From Nematostella vectensis (lineage: Eukaryota > Cnidaria > Anthozoa > Actiniaria > Edwardsiidae), in NCBI RefSeq assembly GCF_932526225.1, contig NC_064034.1, forward strand, positions 20,458,927 through 20,522,926: a stretch of 64,000 nt of DNA, in the 5' to 3' direction. This document shows, piece after piece, positions 32,494-45,283 of this stretch (within the stretch, counting starts at the first letter, position 1; each line of letters starts with the position of its first letter). The notes under the pieces were generated by a model. That model was not told where the DNA came from. It searched no databases and worked only from the letters and a program-made list of their open reading frames with translations. A program made the translations under genes and the position numbers.

Positions 32494-32839
32494 TTTGTCC
32501 ACTTTCACTAGTCTTTTTCTTCTTTGAAAACTTTTGCACGCAGAATTTATCAATGAATCTTCGTATAAACAGACAAATATCCACCCCCTTTCGCTTTCGT
32601 TTTGAACTAGTATCCAGCCCCGATACTGCGTCCGGGCTGAGCTACACCGTTTTCCGGGTGATTAGAGAGATGGTGTTGGACATCTGGCTTTGGGAAGAGC
32701 ATTCATGGGCATTTTTCATTGAACTAGTATTGCGATGCTTATTTACGGCGGAGTGATTTCTCATTCATGTATGTCTTTCCTCTCGCCGATTTCTGGTATT
32801 GCTCGGGCAATACCGGCAATACCGGTTCCGCGGTCCCTG

Positions 32840-34840
32840 ATTAAAAATCACTCTAACTCCAGACGTAGATCAAACTGCGGACGCAAACTACTACAATTAT
32901 TTTCACTACTTCTCTTGAAACCAATTTGAAATCTTTTAATATCAAATTTAAGATATATTTTTAAACAATGTTTGCCTATCCTTCGATTTAATGTATTGTA
33001 CTTTCTTTTTTTGTTGTTGTTGCTGGAGTCTTGTATATTTACATTATCATAAAACCTCATTGCCGCGAACCTAGATCAATAGTATCGAAAGAGTAAACTT
33101 GAGTATTCTACTGATATTGCGAACGCGAGGTTTCAAGTAAATAAAGTATTTTTGTTGAGGTCTCCGTTAAAATACATAAAACAAATACCTAACGCAAAAC
33201 CATACACTTGTATCTAAATCGTGCGCAATTAAAGTAGTTAGATTTCTTTTTGCAATTGCTGTAGACGGATTAAATCTAGTCCGGAATATGAGTTAATTTC
33301 ATGAAAATTCATGGAACATCAAGCGGAATCACAAAGCTTGATTTCTGGTTAGAAGTATCTATCATATGACTTCATTTCTATTCCATTACGCAAAAGATTG
33401 TATAACTGATAAAAACTGAAGAGACATATTCACGGAGCCGTTAACATTCAAACTTTATAAAACGCGCTACAACTTACCACAGAAAAACTTGAATTTCCCC
33501 GTATCAAAAAAAGTCGAGCACGTTTAAATGCAAAAATGTTGGTTGGCTGATAATTCGCTCGCTCTAAAAATCTATCTTTTGTTATCGTTAAGACCGTACT
33601 TAAGATGCAAAGTGTCCGGGCTTTGAACTGTCCGGAGTTTTAAAAGATGAGTTTTAGTTGTTAAGGGGGTAAGGGATGCACCTTCAATGTCGTATGACAT
33701 CCAGTACAAGCTTTACGAGGAAACGAACGCACATGTAATGGGAAATAGTACAATATAATCAAATATATGTTTATTGTAAATCAATCAATGAAGCAAATAT
33801 AAGCTACTACAGTCTTACAATGTCGCTATTTCTTGCTCCTGCCTACAGGCTAACATTAACAAAACCAACTTTTTCTTAAACAAGTAGATCAGTTTTAAGA
33901 AGTGATGAATAGGCCGTATAACGTAAGCGACTCTCAGCTTTGGAAAAACAAGTTTACCATTTTAGGCAAACCCACGGACGGACCTTAGCGTTTTTTGTGA
34001 CGCACCTCTAATGTGTGCTGCCTAAACATGTTTACGACCCTATTAACGCACCTGTCTTTCCAAAGAGGAGTGTCGTTTAGGTTATTAAACAACCTTTTCG
34101 CGTCTTCAAACTGTTCTTCTTCTTGAAAAGTACTACTAACTATCACGCGTTTGCATAATTCGACCTCAAAATTTATTTACAAGGTTATTCAATGATTAAT
34201 TTTCAAATCAAGAAATTCTAATCATAACAATTACAATTGAAATATCCCCCGATTAAAAGGGGGTTGAGGTGGTAAGGTCTGGCAAGAGGTATAAGCGCAT
34301 TTTAATAATGAGTGTATTTTGTTGCTTGATAAGACGCCAATAGTGCACACCGAAGGCTTGGTAGGGTAGAGAAAATACTAATGCAAAGCGGGAATGAGGG
34401 TCATTATCGAAAATCGCGAAGAACAGCCCTCTGTTCCAGAGACAGAAGTAAAAAGACGGCGACGGAGCCACTTGGTGGTTTATAATAAAAAAACGAGATT
34501 CTTAAAGAGATTTGAGAAAAGTCTGTTTTATTTGTATATTCTCGTAATACTCTCAATAGCACCGTTCGAGGCCGGATTGAGGAAGGGGATGGGGTGTGGT
34601 GAATATATATTCAGTACGACAAACCCATGCAGTTTAAAATCACTTAGGGTGTGTGTGTGTGGAGGGGTGGGTTGGGGGAGGGGGGTGGGTGGCGTAGACC
34701 AGGTCATGGGGTGTGACTATAATGCAATTTGAAAATATTATTGTGTTTACAACATATTTTAGAGCATAACAAAAGTGACATACATCTTAATGTATTATAC
34801 GATAATATTCCTTTGTGATTATTGTTAACCCTTGAGCATT
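32840..34840. other. Intergenic, no gene seen
   Basis: AT-rich. A GT/GGGG-rich low-complexity patch lies at 34,640-34,700. No recognisable coding motifs in the open frames. Confidence 0.5.
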
Positions 34841-34843
34841 GCA

Positions 34844-35456
34844 GTTGCCATGGCAACAAAATAGCCCTAAAAATGTGTCCATTTTACCTAAATACGATAA
34901 GTTAAGAAAACCACTTGATGTCGAGAATATCCCAATGAAGGATGGAGGGCAAGGCCTTCTCTCTCTACGCACGATTAGATGGATTAATATTCCTTGTTGC
35001 TATGGCAACAAGCATAGATGTTTACATCAAAATATTGTAGATTCAAGAGGCCATATCGCTCCCGTATTCTATACTGGCAGGTTAAAACAGGGAATTCGTG
35101 TATTTGCATGCCCCCACCACATGTCTGTTGCTAGGCAACCATTTAAAAATAGCTAAAACACCCTTAAAATGATGTCTAAAGCCGCATTATATTGAAATTC
35201 AACTTATCGTAGATCCTAGGGACTTTATCTAAGAGGCCATAAATATAAAGCAATATTGTTTACTTCGGGAAGTTCTTTTCATCTATGTATGCTGTTTCCA
35301 TGGTTTCTGTTGTTACCATAGCAACAACAACAAAAATTGACTAGAAATAGCAGGAATAAAGGAGATCAATCAGGATCATATATGATGTACAAGTCATCAA
35401 GCCCTATCAGCTGATACATGTGTTTTAAGGTAACGCCTTACTGTTGCCATGGCAAC
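34844..35456. promoter_or_regulatory. Cluster of five palindromic RFX/X-box-like sites
   Basis: Sites: 34,844-34,857 gttgccatggcaac, 34,996-35,009 gttgctatggcaac, 35,127-35,139 gttgctaggcaac, 35,313-35,326 gttaccatagcaac and 35,443-35,456 gttgccatggcaac. Each fits the X-box consensus GTNRCC-N(0-3)-RGYAAC bound by RFX factors. The flanks differ between sites, so this is not a simple tandem duplication. A sixth half-matching site (ttgctaggcaac) is at 37,276-37,287. Confidence 0.6.
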
Positions 35457-35964
35457 GCTACTTAAAGTTGTAGATTTGGTAAAATCACCGCTCTTGTAAA
35501 ATGAAACAGAACAGTGTCAAATGGTGAACTGTAAAACTCCTTCATAACATCTAATCGGATGCCGAGTTTGAAAGCTGTAATACGAAACAGTAATCGGCAG
35601 GGGTCACCTTAATTTCCGAAATTAGCGACAATGTAACTACAAAACAAAGGCGGAAAAGTAAAATCTTTCTTTATAGAAATGCATAGGAGTTCGAGTTCAT
35701 CTCAATGTGGTATCGTTTTCTCTACATTCGATATTTATATTAAATTAAAATGTTCCTGCCACATGTTTGGTGCAAGGTTACCTCATTCTAAATCATCAAG
35801 ATCCTTGAATATATATCCACCCATGACATGGATGGAAATACGTTTTAATGTGATGTAATATGTGATAAAAAAACTCCTTTTGTTCAATATTCAATTTTTG
35901 AACCATTTGTCTCTTCTCTAGGTCTTGCAGCTCGTTTAGTATTTTTTGTATTTTATTTTATTTG
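35457..35964. other. Intergenic, nothing recognised
   Basis: AT-rich DNA between the X-box cluster and the 3' end of the Helitron remnant. Confidence 0.5.
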
Positions 35965-38900
35965 TTATTCTCTGTTTGAGGCAGCTGATGGTATTCCAAT
36001 GTCATCTGACAAGTCATAGCCTTCATTGAAATCTGGATGCAAGTCTTGCACACCCTCAGACTCATCTCGGTACCCAACATCTTGTGTTGTTGGTGCTATT
36101 TGGTCATAATTACAATTATGTTCAGTATCAGCATTTAACTGATTTTGAATCTTCTCTGGGTCTTCATTGCAAATTGCATATTGCTTATTTTGTTCATCAA
36201 CTACATCTTTAACAAACAGGTACTTTTCTTGGTATGACGAGCAATTACCAACTAAGTCAGTTTCTTCATTTCTCCAAGATGTAAACAACATAATCAGTTC
36301 ACGGTAGTGCTTTTCTGGTTCAGCTTCTTTATTAAAGAAAACACTTACTACCACATGAATCATACCAAGCAGCCCAATCAGCCAATGTCACATTTTCAAG
36401 GGCTACTGGCCTCTTTGTGTATCGTTTTAACAGTCCACTAGCGTAAATTTCCTCAGATTCATCATCCATTTCTTGTATGTCATCGATGCTTTTCAAAAGC
36501 TGAACTCTATCTTCTGGAGGCGAAGTATTCATAAATATATAACTTGACGAGAGCACTTTCGCATTGGGAGCTGCACTTATCTCAGCATTGTTCAGGAATT
36601 TATTACCTATCTCTCTTACTTGCTGTTTAATTCAAGAATTCCCTTTTCTGGCTTCAGCACATGCATTTCGCAGAAGTTCACTCATTCCTTTTTGTGCTTT
36701 TGAGATGTATGAAACGATATACATGGCACATTCATAAACATCTAATACAAACTGAATTTTTATGTTTGCTCTCTATGCCTCAAGGCATGGTGGCTTATAG
36801 TTATTGATTCGTTATTCGTAGGGCTGTCTTTAAAAAAATATTATAGGACAATTAAGAGAGGATCTTACAGCTAGCACATAACTTTCTTCAGTCACAGTTA
36901 GTTTCTCAAGCAACTCATCAAATAAGATATCATCACTGTCCTTCGTATCATTCAGTTGCTTTCTAATGGATTTCCATGTCTCTTTGTACGTTTTTACACT
37001 AGCCTGATCGGTATCAGTATCAAGGGGATACTGTATACAAGTATCAAGATACTTGTTAGCCTCAATGGAGGCTGTGGATAATTGAATCGGCATTCTGACT
37101 TTGACCTCTTACGACATGTGTGTGAATGCCGGTGAACTTGATTGTTTACAAGTTTTAGTAAATTAGGATTGTCAGTTGGCTTTTTGGCAACTGATAACAT
37201 TATCAATACAGTCTACGGACTGAGTGGGAATTAATGAGTTTTCACACCCGGGCCATGCATTTAATGAGGTGCTGTTTTGCTAGGCAACGGGCCGACGCTT
37301 TCACCTAATAACAACGGCGGGAAATTTCAGGCAAATAACTCTTCAGAAACATTAGTACCTAGACGTTTGGCAGCGCACTTTGAAAAACAAAGAATTTTGT
37401 TGCCACTTCAAGAAATTGTCTTACAATAATGTGCTAGTAATTAGAATTTGAAGAAACAACATTAAAGTGATGCATTCTACCGTTTTTACGAAGCTGCTTT
37501 CAAATTTTTGGGCAACTGTGTCATAAGCCAAGTAATGAAATGAAACTTCAGGAAATTTTGGAGACAAAAGAACGCAAACCGAGATACAACAAATGAATAT
37601 TTGACACAAGCTCTATTCAGTAGCTCCGAGCACATGTTAACTTACGACTTTAAGCTCGAATATCCAGGAAACGATAGAATATTATTAAGAAGTTTGTGTG
37701 AGGCATTTGTAAAGTGGCTCGGCAGAATAAAGTAATGTTCGAAAGTGCTAAACATGTCCTGAATAGGGAAACCACCAGCTTGTAACATTCCATGCATGCT
37801 TAGTCACGCAGGAAACTGAATGGTAACGCGGTTTCTTTCCGTTTCTAATACCCTCTTCCGCAAAAAAAACCCGGTAGTTCTGGCGCTACATTGAGGAAAG
37901 CGGACTAGATTCGGCCAAAAAAAAATTCAGAGGCCGTCCTACTAAACACAGCCACATCTGCACGACATGCTGTGTGTGGGAGGCAACAGGTGGAGAGGAC
38001 CGTACTCTTGCCGAACACCAGGGTCCAACGAGGCATACCCCTGTTGAGGAGATAGACAACTTTAATTAATACATGAGTAACACAGGGACAACTTTAATCA
38101 ATACATGCGTAACACAGGGTATCACAGGAGAACGCTGCATTTGCCAAGGGTGTTATCGTGATTTTACATAGATTTTGAGTTTGGCGAATAAGGTATTCAC
38201 CTGAAATAGATTTACATGAAAGGATATATTTCGTTTCATTTTTATTGATTCAATCATATGTAAGTATATTATTTGTGTAACCAAGCAAAGTAATTCTTTT
38301 GCACGTTGGGGAAACAAAACAGGTCCCCATTTTCATGATGTACTAAATTATATATTGTGCCTGAAAAACGTTACTTGTTAGGTATAGAAAGACCGCAAGT
38401 AAGTACATTCATTTTCTCATTCACAATTACTTTTGTAATAAACTCCTATACGTTTTATACACTATGCATACACTATAACCTGCACATCAGAATTAGACCT
38501 GAGGCTCTAAGCCTTATTTTAACAAAAATACGCCGATCTTAGATAGCTAAGATAGCTAATGTAAGCGCTAACTCGAATACGTTCTCCAAATCAGGTTATT
38601 TTATCAATAAGAATCAGAAATAGAGAAGACGTATGGAGTGAAAAATAGTGTTTGATAACAAAGACGTAATGGCGGCAATTCGTTGTTGCTTCTACCAAAA
38701 CATCAGTAGACGCGCCTTCCTTTGACTTAAACATTCTCAAATTCCTTGATTAAAACACAAACATGTAAAACCGATACGTTTTCACGAGACTAGGCAAGGT
38801 AATCACCTAGATATACAAAGGCAAGGTTCAATGCAATGTCAACAATAATTTCGAATCATAACTCGACGCCAAATACGGGTTCTGTCTTCAAAAAGGCCTT

Positions 38901-39945
38901 GCAACTCACAATCTACAAACAGTGGAAGCAATCGCATATACTTACCAATGAGGCATAACACTTCTAAAATAAACCTTACCTTTTATCTGGAAATCAGTGA
39001 CTGTAACTCAGAGAAGCAGCTCATTCGCCATTACGACTTGACGTGTCCATTGTTCCGTTTTCGGCGCCATTCTCGAATGCTCTGTTCTGTTAGCTAGTCG
39101 CTTGAAGTTTTTAGAAAAGCGCCGCTTTTTTCACATGATTCTTGCACCAGGATATAAGTTAAACACGATGTAGAATATCATAAAGTTATCCAAACGATTG
39201 ATAATCATTTCAGTGAGAAATTCCCCTAAAACCGTTGTAAACCCTTTGCTCGCTACGCTTCGTGGCCCAGACCTCATTAAATGCATGGCCCGGGTGTGAA
39301 AACTCTTTAATTCACACTCAGTCCGTAGACTGAAAAATTCAGTTACTTTGTCATCACAATAAACTCCGAATACTGGAGCATTTTCCATCCATATCAGCAT
39401 ATGAATATGAGGTGATCCTCTTTGCTGGTACTCAACCCTATAAAACCAGTCAACTATTGTACCCAATGTTGCACTATCACTCTTTAGAAAATTTTTTTTA
39501 ATTGGCCGATTTAATAATCAAAATGTCTAGCACATGTAACAGGATCTGATTGAATTATCCTACATTTCTCTTCCCAGTTTAGATTTTCTAACTGAGTGTC
39601 AGTATAGTCTTTGTTGTCAACAAGTTTGCCAAGAATTCTTAGGAGATGAATCCATTGTGTCTCTGCTGAAGAGAAACTACAGAATAATGTGGCAGCACCT
39701 AACTGTCTTATCATTGCAAATATATCTTACTTTGCTTTTTCAGAGTATGGGGGTGAGCCTATTAGTGCCTTCAAAAACTAATAGCCCTCATGAAGGTGGA
39801 CCAGTCTTTCTATTGCACCTTGCTGTTTCAGCATGCCAGCTTTTAGTGTTCTTTTGTTTCCTTTGCATTTTCTAAGTGCCACTTGAGACTTCCCTAGAAG
39901 AATCTTCATCTGTTATTTTTTTTGTTTTAATGCACTTGTCATCAG
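35965..39945 (-). pseudogene. Helitron Rep/helicase protein, decayed and interrupted
   Basis: Helitrons move by rolling-circle replication using a HUH nuclease. Reading leftwards: LKAGMLKQQGAIERLVHLHE, FLKALIGSPPYSEKAK, a stop, then DIFAMIRQLGAATLFCSFSS and AETQWIHLLRILGKLVDNKD with DPVTCARHFDY. Next is VDWFYRVEYQQRGSPHIHML, which carries the HUH-type H-x-H. The reading stops at 39,333 because of the inserted element at 37,209-39,332. It resumes with VHRHSHTCRKRSKSECRFNY (zinc-binding), a frameshift, ITFDE-like DDILFDELLEKLTVTEESYV, FVLDVYECAMYIVSYISKAQ, PPEDRVQLLKSIDDIQEMDD, and RPVALENVTLADWAAWYDSC. A last segment ends at 35,965. The Pif1 helicase is absent. Stops and frameshifts make it non-functional. 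Confidence 0.9.
37209..39332. mobile_element. 2.1-kb non-autonomous TIR element inside the Helitron
   Basis: The left end CAGTCTACGGACTGAGTG and the following ttttcacacccgggccatgc and atttaatgaggt are mirrored at 39,270-39,332, giving inverted repeats of about 60 bp with two or three mismatches. The Helitron reading breaks exactly at both ends, which defines the insertion. No transposase-like open frame is inside, so it is a MITE-like or internally deleted element. Target-site duplication is unclear; the flanks are tatcaata on the left and aaaaattc on the right. A 31-32-bp sequence (acaactttaattaatacatg...) is repeated twice at 38,059-38,121. Confidence 0.85.
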
Positions 39946-40314
39946 CTTCCCGAGGGGGGGGACCCCCGTGAAATATGGGGACTTTGATAATCAAGCTTTC
40001 ATTGACCCCATATATCCCCTATATGTGGGGCTCTACTCTCAAACAGTCCCCATTATCGAGCAGTCCCCATTATGGTGGGGAACGTATAAAACAAAGCCCC
40101 CATATTGTCCACATATTGTAACAATTTTTGCAAAATAATGTTATAAAGTGTGTAAAAATAAAGACAACTTTCCATTAACCCAACGTTGTTTTAACAATAT
40201 CCAGTGCAATAATATACAAACAACAGCGCCCAAATGGCTTGTGATGAGATAAAAACACTTACTGATAACTGTACACGTGACGACTTGAAATAACTCTACT
40301 GACACAGGATTCTC
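39946..40314. other. Low-complexity CCCC/GGGG-rich region
   Basis: From 39,950 to 40,110 there are repeated tggggact, agtcccc and ccccat blocks, partly self-complementary (ccccatatatcccctatatg, then tgggg). No gene seen. Confidence 0.5.
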
Positions 40315-40505
40315 TGTCGCCTCTACTTGCACACACGATCTCCGTCAGTCTATACTAGCACACACGATATTCGTCAATCTATACTGACACACATGATCTC
40401 CGTCAGTCTATACTGACACACACACGATCTTCGTCAATCTATACTGACATACATGATTCTAGCTGTCGCTCTCTACTGACACATACTACTATTTCCTGAC
40501 AGTCT
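40315..40505 (+). repeat. 32-bp minisatellite
   Basis: About six copies of a unit containing tctatactgacacacacgat followed by ctccgtcag or cttcgtcaa. Confidence 0.9.
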
Positions 40506-40723
40506 ATAGTCACACTACACTGCCATTCAAAAGAGAACATGATACAGTGACCAGCAAAGGGGTACATAAACGCCTTTGAATGTCATTCTGATAGTCTAGT
40601 ACATGTTCTAATCTTTAGAATATGCTCAGCGTCCGCAGGTGTGACCCCAATACATTCACCATGGAACCATTCATTACAGTCATTACATTGGATCATAAAT
40701 CCCTCTTCGCCGTTTCTGCATAT

Positions 40724-43700
40724 TCAATACACATCCTCATCTACGACATCTCCATCCACCACATCCTCATCTACCACATCTTCATCCACCTTGTCTGCTT
40801 TCCTCTTTCGTCCCTTCCTTTTCTTCTGCGCCTTTCTCTTTCGTTGCTGAATATTATCTGCGGCATCATCTACTGGAAGAAAGCATGTCTTCGCAATGTG
40901 CTTAATATCCTTCTCTTCGATGCAGTCCTTATCCTTGACAAATTGCTGGCACTGATACCTCGGTGGCAGTCTCTGGCAAGAAGAATCTCCTTTCTCTTTT
41001 ATCCACTTGATATGTGCTTCAGGTTCAAGGTAATGACCATGACAGAAACCAAGGCATTTGGTACATTCCTTGAATCCCCAAGGCTTCTCTGGGTTCGCAA
41101 AAGGCAACGGTAGCATTGAAAGTGGAGGACCTCCTGGATACCAAGTTGGTTCCTCGTCTGGTTTTCCCTTACATTCTATATGAAGGCAATCTACATCATA
41201 ACATGGCAGCAACATATAAATGTAACTGGAAGGCAAACCATGTGCCTATTTCTCAACTTCCAAATTTTTGAAAAGTACTCGTAATTGTTGGGATGCGTTC
41301 TCTTCAGAGCATCAACCTTCGCTGCAGAACCACGTAAAAATGTCAGGTTGAACCGGCGTTCGTTGTAAGATCTGCCTACTGCCTCTTTCACTAAAACGAT
41401 ATTAGTCCCAAAACACGGTGATCCAGATAGTGTTAATATATACATCCGTTGCCGTATCAAGGTTCTGCTTTAGCTTTTCCTTATCTAGCTTGCCATCGGC
41501 ACCTAGGTTAGAACCATTAATCGTGGGCGGGATATAGACGTTGGTGTGCCCCAAAGCTAAACACCCATTCTGGAGTTCTACTTTGTTCAAATAGCTACCG
41601 CCGCTAAACCTTGCCGTTACAACGGTACTCACAGTGCTTCGTAGTAAGTATCTTTCGGTCCAGTTGAACTGCACTTCTTGATGGGAAGGGCCCTCGTCCA
41701 CAGATCCGTCAACGCGAATACACTCGATCTTCTTCTCATGCAAACCTCTTCAACAGAAGACAGCATTTCTAGATCTGCCGCATACTGCGCAGGATTTTTC
41801 GGTATAATCTTCTGAGGCTTGACAACACCGATGCATGTTTCCGATGTGTTTTCTGTGCCCATTAAAAGGTATGAGGTCGTTTGAAGCAGAATCGAATGGT
41901 CATCGACAAAGTCAGTGCGCGTAGTCACTTCAGGCTTATCCTTGTCTTGGATAATTGGATGTTGCTTGTGTGTAAACCTTGTGTCTAATCTTTAGCCAGC
42001 AGCGTCGTCCATGTTTATGAATACTTTTTCAAGTCCGTGTTTCAGTTTTATATTATCCAGAATACGATACATCGAACAACTCCACTTTGCATCAACATTT
42101 ACCTTTACATAAAATTCTTCCTGGTTCTTCTCGAGACGATCCCTACTGCTCCCCAGTACCTTCTGCTAGACAGTTTACGCTTGTTGTGAACACTGCAAAC
42201 TACTGTTCTAACTTGGTTTTCTACGTTTTCTCGAGATGCTCTTTGATCCTTCTATATGTTAGCCTGGGCCCTCGTTTTACATTCCCACTGAAACAAAGCA
42301 AGCATGTCCTTCTCCATGAGTCAGCATCAACTCTTCTTTCGCGCGCAAAGTCCTCGATGACTTTTCCAATATCCGGATACTTCTCCATTGTTTTACTTGC
42401 TCTTGGTGGAACCTTTCTTCTCAATAGACATTTCAATGATGCAATCTTCGAGATTTTTCTTTTTTCAGTCGTTGAGAAATAGATCGCTGCTTCTTAATTT
42501 TGCGCCTCACTTTATCCGAGCACTCTGTTAAGTCTTTCAACTTAACCCAGTCTTCAGGATCATCTAATTCAGAATCAGTATCAATCGCATCGGGGGCATG
42601 TAAGTCATTGTTAAATGGTTTATCGCGCTGGAGTTTTAATAATCCTTGGCGTGAATGTTCAACCATTTTCTATTCGGTATCAGCTAAATCAGAAAAAGAT
42701 AGGTACTCACCAAAGTCTAAGAGGAGCTGATCATGAGCTTCATCTGACAAATTGCGAAAGATCATTTTTATTTCAATGACTAGCTTAAACCAGCTAAGGT
42801 CGTTTACTTTCAGGAGCAAAATAAGATGCTCAAAAGAAGGCATGAAGTTTGTCTCAGGAATAGATTGTGATTTTTGTTTCTCTGTGTCGTCAGGATCACA
42901 GTTTCCAAACATATTGAATTCAGGTAAAGAGTCAGCTCTCGGTACATTGGTGTCCTGGTCCAATTTCGCACCTTCTTTGTTGGTATCACTTGTGCAACTT
43001 TTGTCTTCACATTCATCTTTGCTGCTTTAATCAGATTCATTAGATAGAACTTTAATTCCGAGCTCCCGTAGATTTACAGTTTTTTTTGTATTTACAACCT
43101 GATCAACAGCATCCCTTATTTCTATGTATTGTTCTACAGCATTGCTGACTTCATCTCTTACTGAATGTAAATCAGAAATCCCCATGGTCTTCTTTGCCTT
43201 AGTACTGGAAATATGGGCTGAAGCGGCAACACGTATCAGTTTCTTGTCCTTTTTTGTCGAAGTAAGGTCACACAGCAATTTCAAACTCTCCTTTGATAGA
43301 TCATTATGAAGAACGCTTGTCATAATTCATATCAGAACAGTACTACAGCTCAAAAAGCCGTCCTTTCAATCTGAACACAACAACTGGCAACTGCATGATG
43401 CGTCTAATGGCTTTTGTCCGACTTGTACTCCTGGTAAACTTTCTTGTAGCTACCAGATAATGGAATAACTAAATGTGAAATAAACTCCTCAGCAAACAAC
43501 AATCCTCCACATTGCTTGCACTCCACTAATCCATGTTTTATGGTACAGTATCTGCGGCGGTATCTTATGAACTCCTCCAATGAAACTTCCTTGACGTGTG
43601 AAACATACAGGTCATTTCCAATCTTTACATTGTCACTCAGGTTTCTTCTAAGATATTTTGCAAAATCGCCTAGATCAGAGTCAGAATCCGTAGCAGACAC

Positions 43701-44059
43701 TGCTACTGGCCTTTACCTAAAAAAATGATCGCCAGAGCTATCTCAGCTGTATCTGTATCATCATCGCTTCTCTTCAACCAATGAGAAAGTGGATTGTTGC
43801 TAGAGGTTGTTGGCATTTCTTCATCAGATCTTAAAATGTCAATATCTACTCCTTCCCTTACTGACGCAGATGCTGTTTCTTTTTTCTCACTATTCTTCTT
43901 CTTCTTCAAATGGACAGCAGATTTAGCTTCAGACTTGGATAACTTTTTAAATTCTATTTCTAATCTTGTCTTCTTGCTTTCTTCAAAGACCCTCTGATTC
44001 ATCTCAGCTGCTTCCAAATACTTTTCAGAGTTGGCGTATTTGTTTTTCTTCAACTGCAT
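40724..44059 (-). pseudogene. Unnamed multi-exon TE-like gene with candidate DDE/D core
   Basis: A chain of minus-strand segments reads as one protein. It has a Lys/Glu-rich N-terminus (44,059-43,703) and a short Cys pair (VECKQCGGLLFAEEFISHL, 43,404-43,700). Helical segments follow to 42,433, then KYPDIGKVIEDFARERRVDA with DSWRR (42,436-42,221), YVKVNVDAKWSCSMYR, VFINMDDAAG*RLDTRFTHK, SYLLMGTENTSETCIGVVKP, IECIRVDGSVDEGPSHQEVQ with FNWTE, and FSGGSYLNKVELQNGCLALG. It ends with a Cys/His cluster (FKECTKCLGFCHGHYL) and an acidic tail. NVDAKW, NMDDAA and RVDGSVDEGP could be the acidic residues of an RNase-H-type transposase; this is inference. I know similar cnidarian predicted proteins but no family name. 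An in-frame TAA near 41,994 and several frameshifts mark it as decayed. Confidence 0.55.
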
Positions 44060-45283
44060 GAACTTGATTGTCTCTAATACTAGAAAGACTCTAGGATATT
44101 ACATTCATTCTTTTTTTCTCACATCTTGCTTGACATTCTTTTGTCACCGGCTGCATGAGCATTCAATTTTTTTTTATCTTGAGGCTTTCTTTGAGTAGTT
44201 ATACCCTTGTTGGTGCACCTTGCATCTTTAAAGGGTCAACAACTTCCATCTGTCCATAAGTAGAGACCCTTCCTCTTTACAGAGCTCGTAGCTTGCAGAA
44301 TTTATGGCGATCTGGTATTTATTCAGATTATCTACTGGTATTTTATAAATCCTGCTTTGCTTCTGAAGATCTTCCATATATGTATATTTCACTGCAGTGG
44401 AAGTTGGGAGTGCCTCACTTTCCTGGAAAATACACAAAGCAACTCAAAATTGCATACATTGTATGAGAGCACACAGCCATGTTCCATGGTATTGATATGG
44501 CCATTAAAAAAATAAAGAATGTTTCAGCTTGGTTAAAAAAATTAAATTTCTTAATTCTTAATCTTAATTTCTTAATTAAATTCTTAATTTCTTTTAGGGA
44601 AGAGTTAATTACCGAGATTGCTGACAATCGAGGTAATTAACGGACTTAGTTTACGGTTCACGAGGTTTTCAGAAAGAGGTACAAATGAATGGCTGTTTTC
44701 GTACAACCACGATCCCCAGAGAAAATCGTGATGTAATTAATTTTCACTGAACACAATTAAGCTGTTATGGAAGAGGTAAAAGAATGAAAGGCTATTTAAT
44801 AGAATCAAGAAGCTTGACCTTCCATTGTACAAATCAGTTCCGTGGCGAAATGACGCTAATTTATTATTGGACAATGAAGTGTTAGCTCGAGAAACCTGTC
44901 GCAATGGAACCCTTTTACAAAATGGAAATCGATCTTGAAAGTTAAGATTCAACGCTTTCATTTAGAAAGGCTTTTTCACTCTTACAAACACAGGAGGATT
45001 TAGCGTTATTCATAACACAGAATACTTATATTCGATATTTTCATCGCTGACTTATTTAAGCATGTCCGTGGAGAACAACAACTAGCAAGTAATGAATTGC
45101 CCAACGTTCAAGGCAAGAAAAATGAAACACGAATTCCGGAGGCTACAAAATCAAGCACGGCCTGGAGTGGGAGGAATGGGCGATTGTTCGTAACAAATAG
45201 GACTATGCACAGACGGGAGATTTATACAACATTGTACAACCGGACATACTGAAGCTGGATGATAGTGAATTTGTCGTTGAAGT
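44060..45283. other. Intergenic with a short palindrome
   Basis: At about 44,605-44,640, gttaattaccgagattg faces caatcgaggtaattaac around a 4-base loop, giving a near-perfect 17-bp hairpin stem. Otherwise AT-rich without recognisable genes. Confidence 0.6.

Larger units (their letters stand above)
28815..32839 (-). mobile_element. hAT-type DNA transposon, apparently full length (4.0 kb)
   Basis: The left end CAGGGCCCGCGGAGCGGG is mirrored at the right end, which reads CAGGGACCGCGGAACCGG on the opposite strand; both are followed a little later by ggtattgcc. The CAGGG start is typical of hAT elements. ATTAA is found just outside both ends, but a full 8-bp duplication is not evident. The element holds a single four-exon transposase gene (29,262-32,493) and a GC-rich hairpin region near its left end. 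Confidence 0.75.

Noticed and set aside
40315-40505. CRISPR-like array
   Set aside because: Contiguous tandem units without true spacers, in eukaryotic repeat DNA.
40622-41113. 163-residue plus-strand hydrophobic frame that looks like a membrane protein
   Set aside because: It is antisense to the Lys-rich and acidic tail of the minus-strand TE-like gene; the hydrophobicity is a codon-complement effect.
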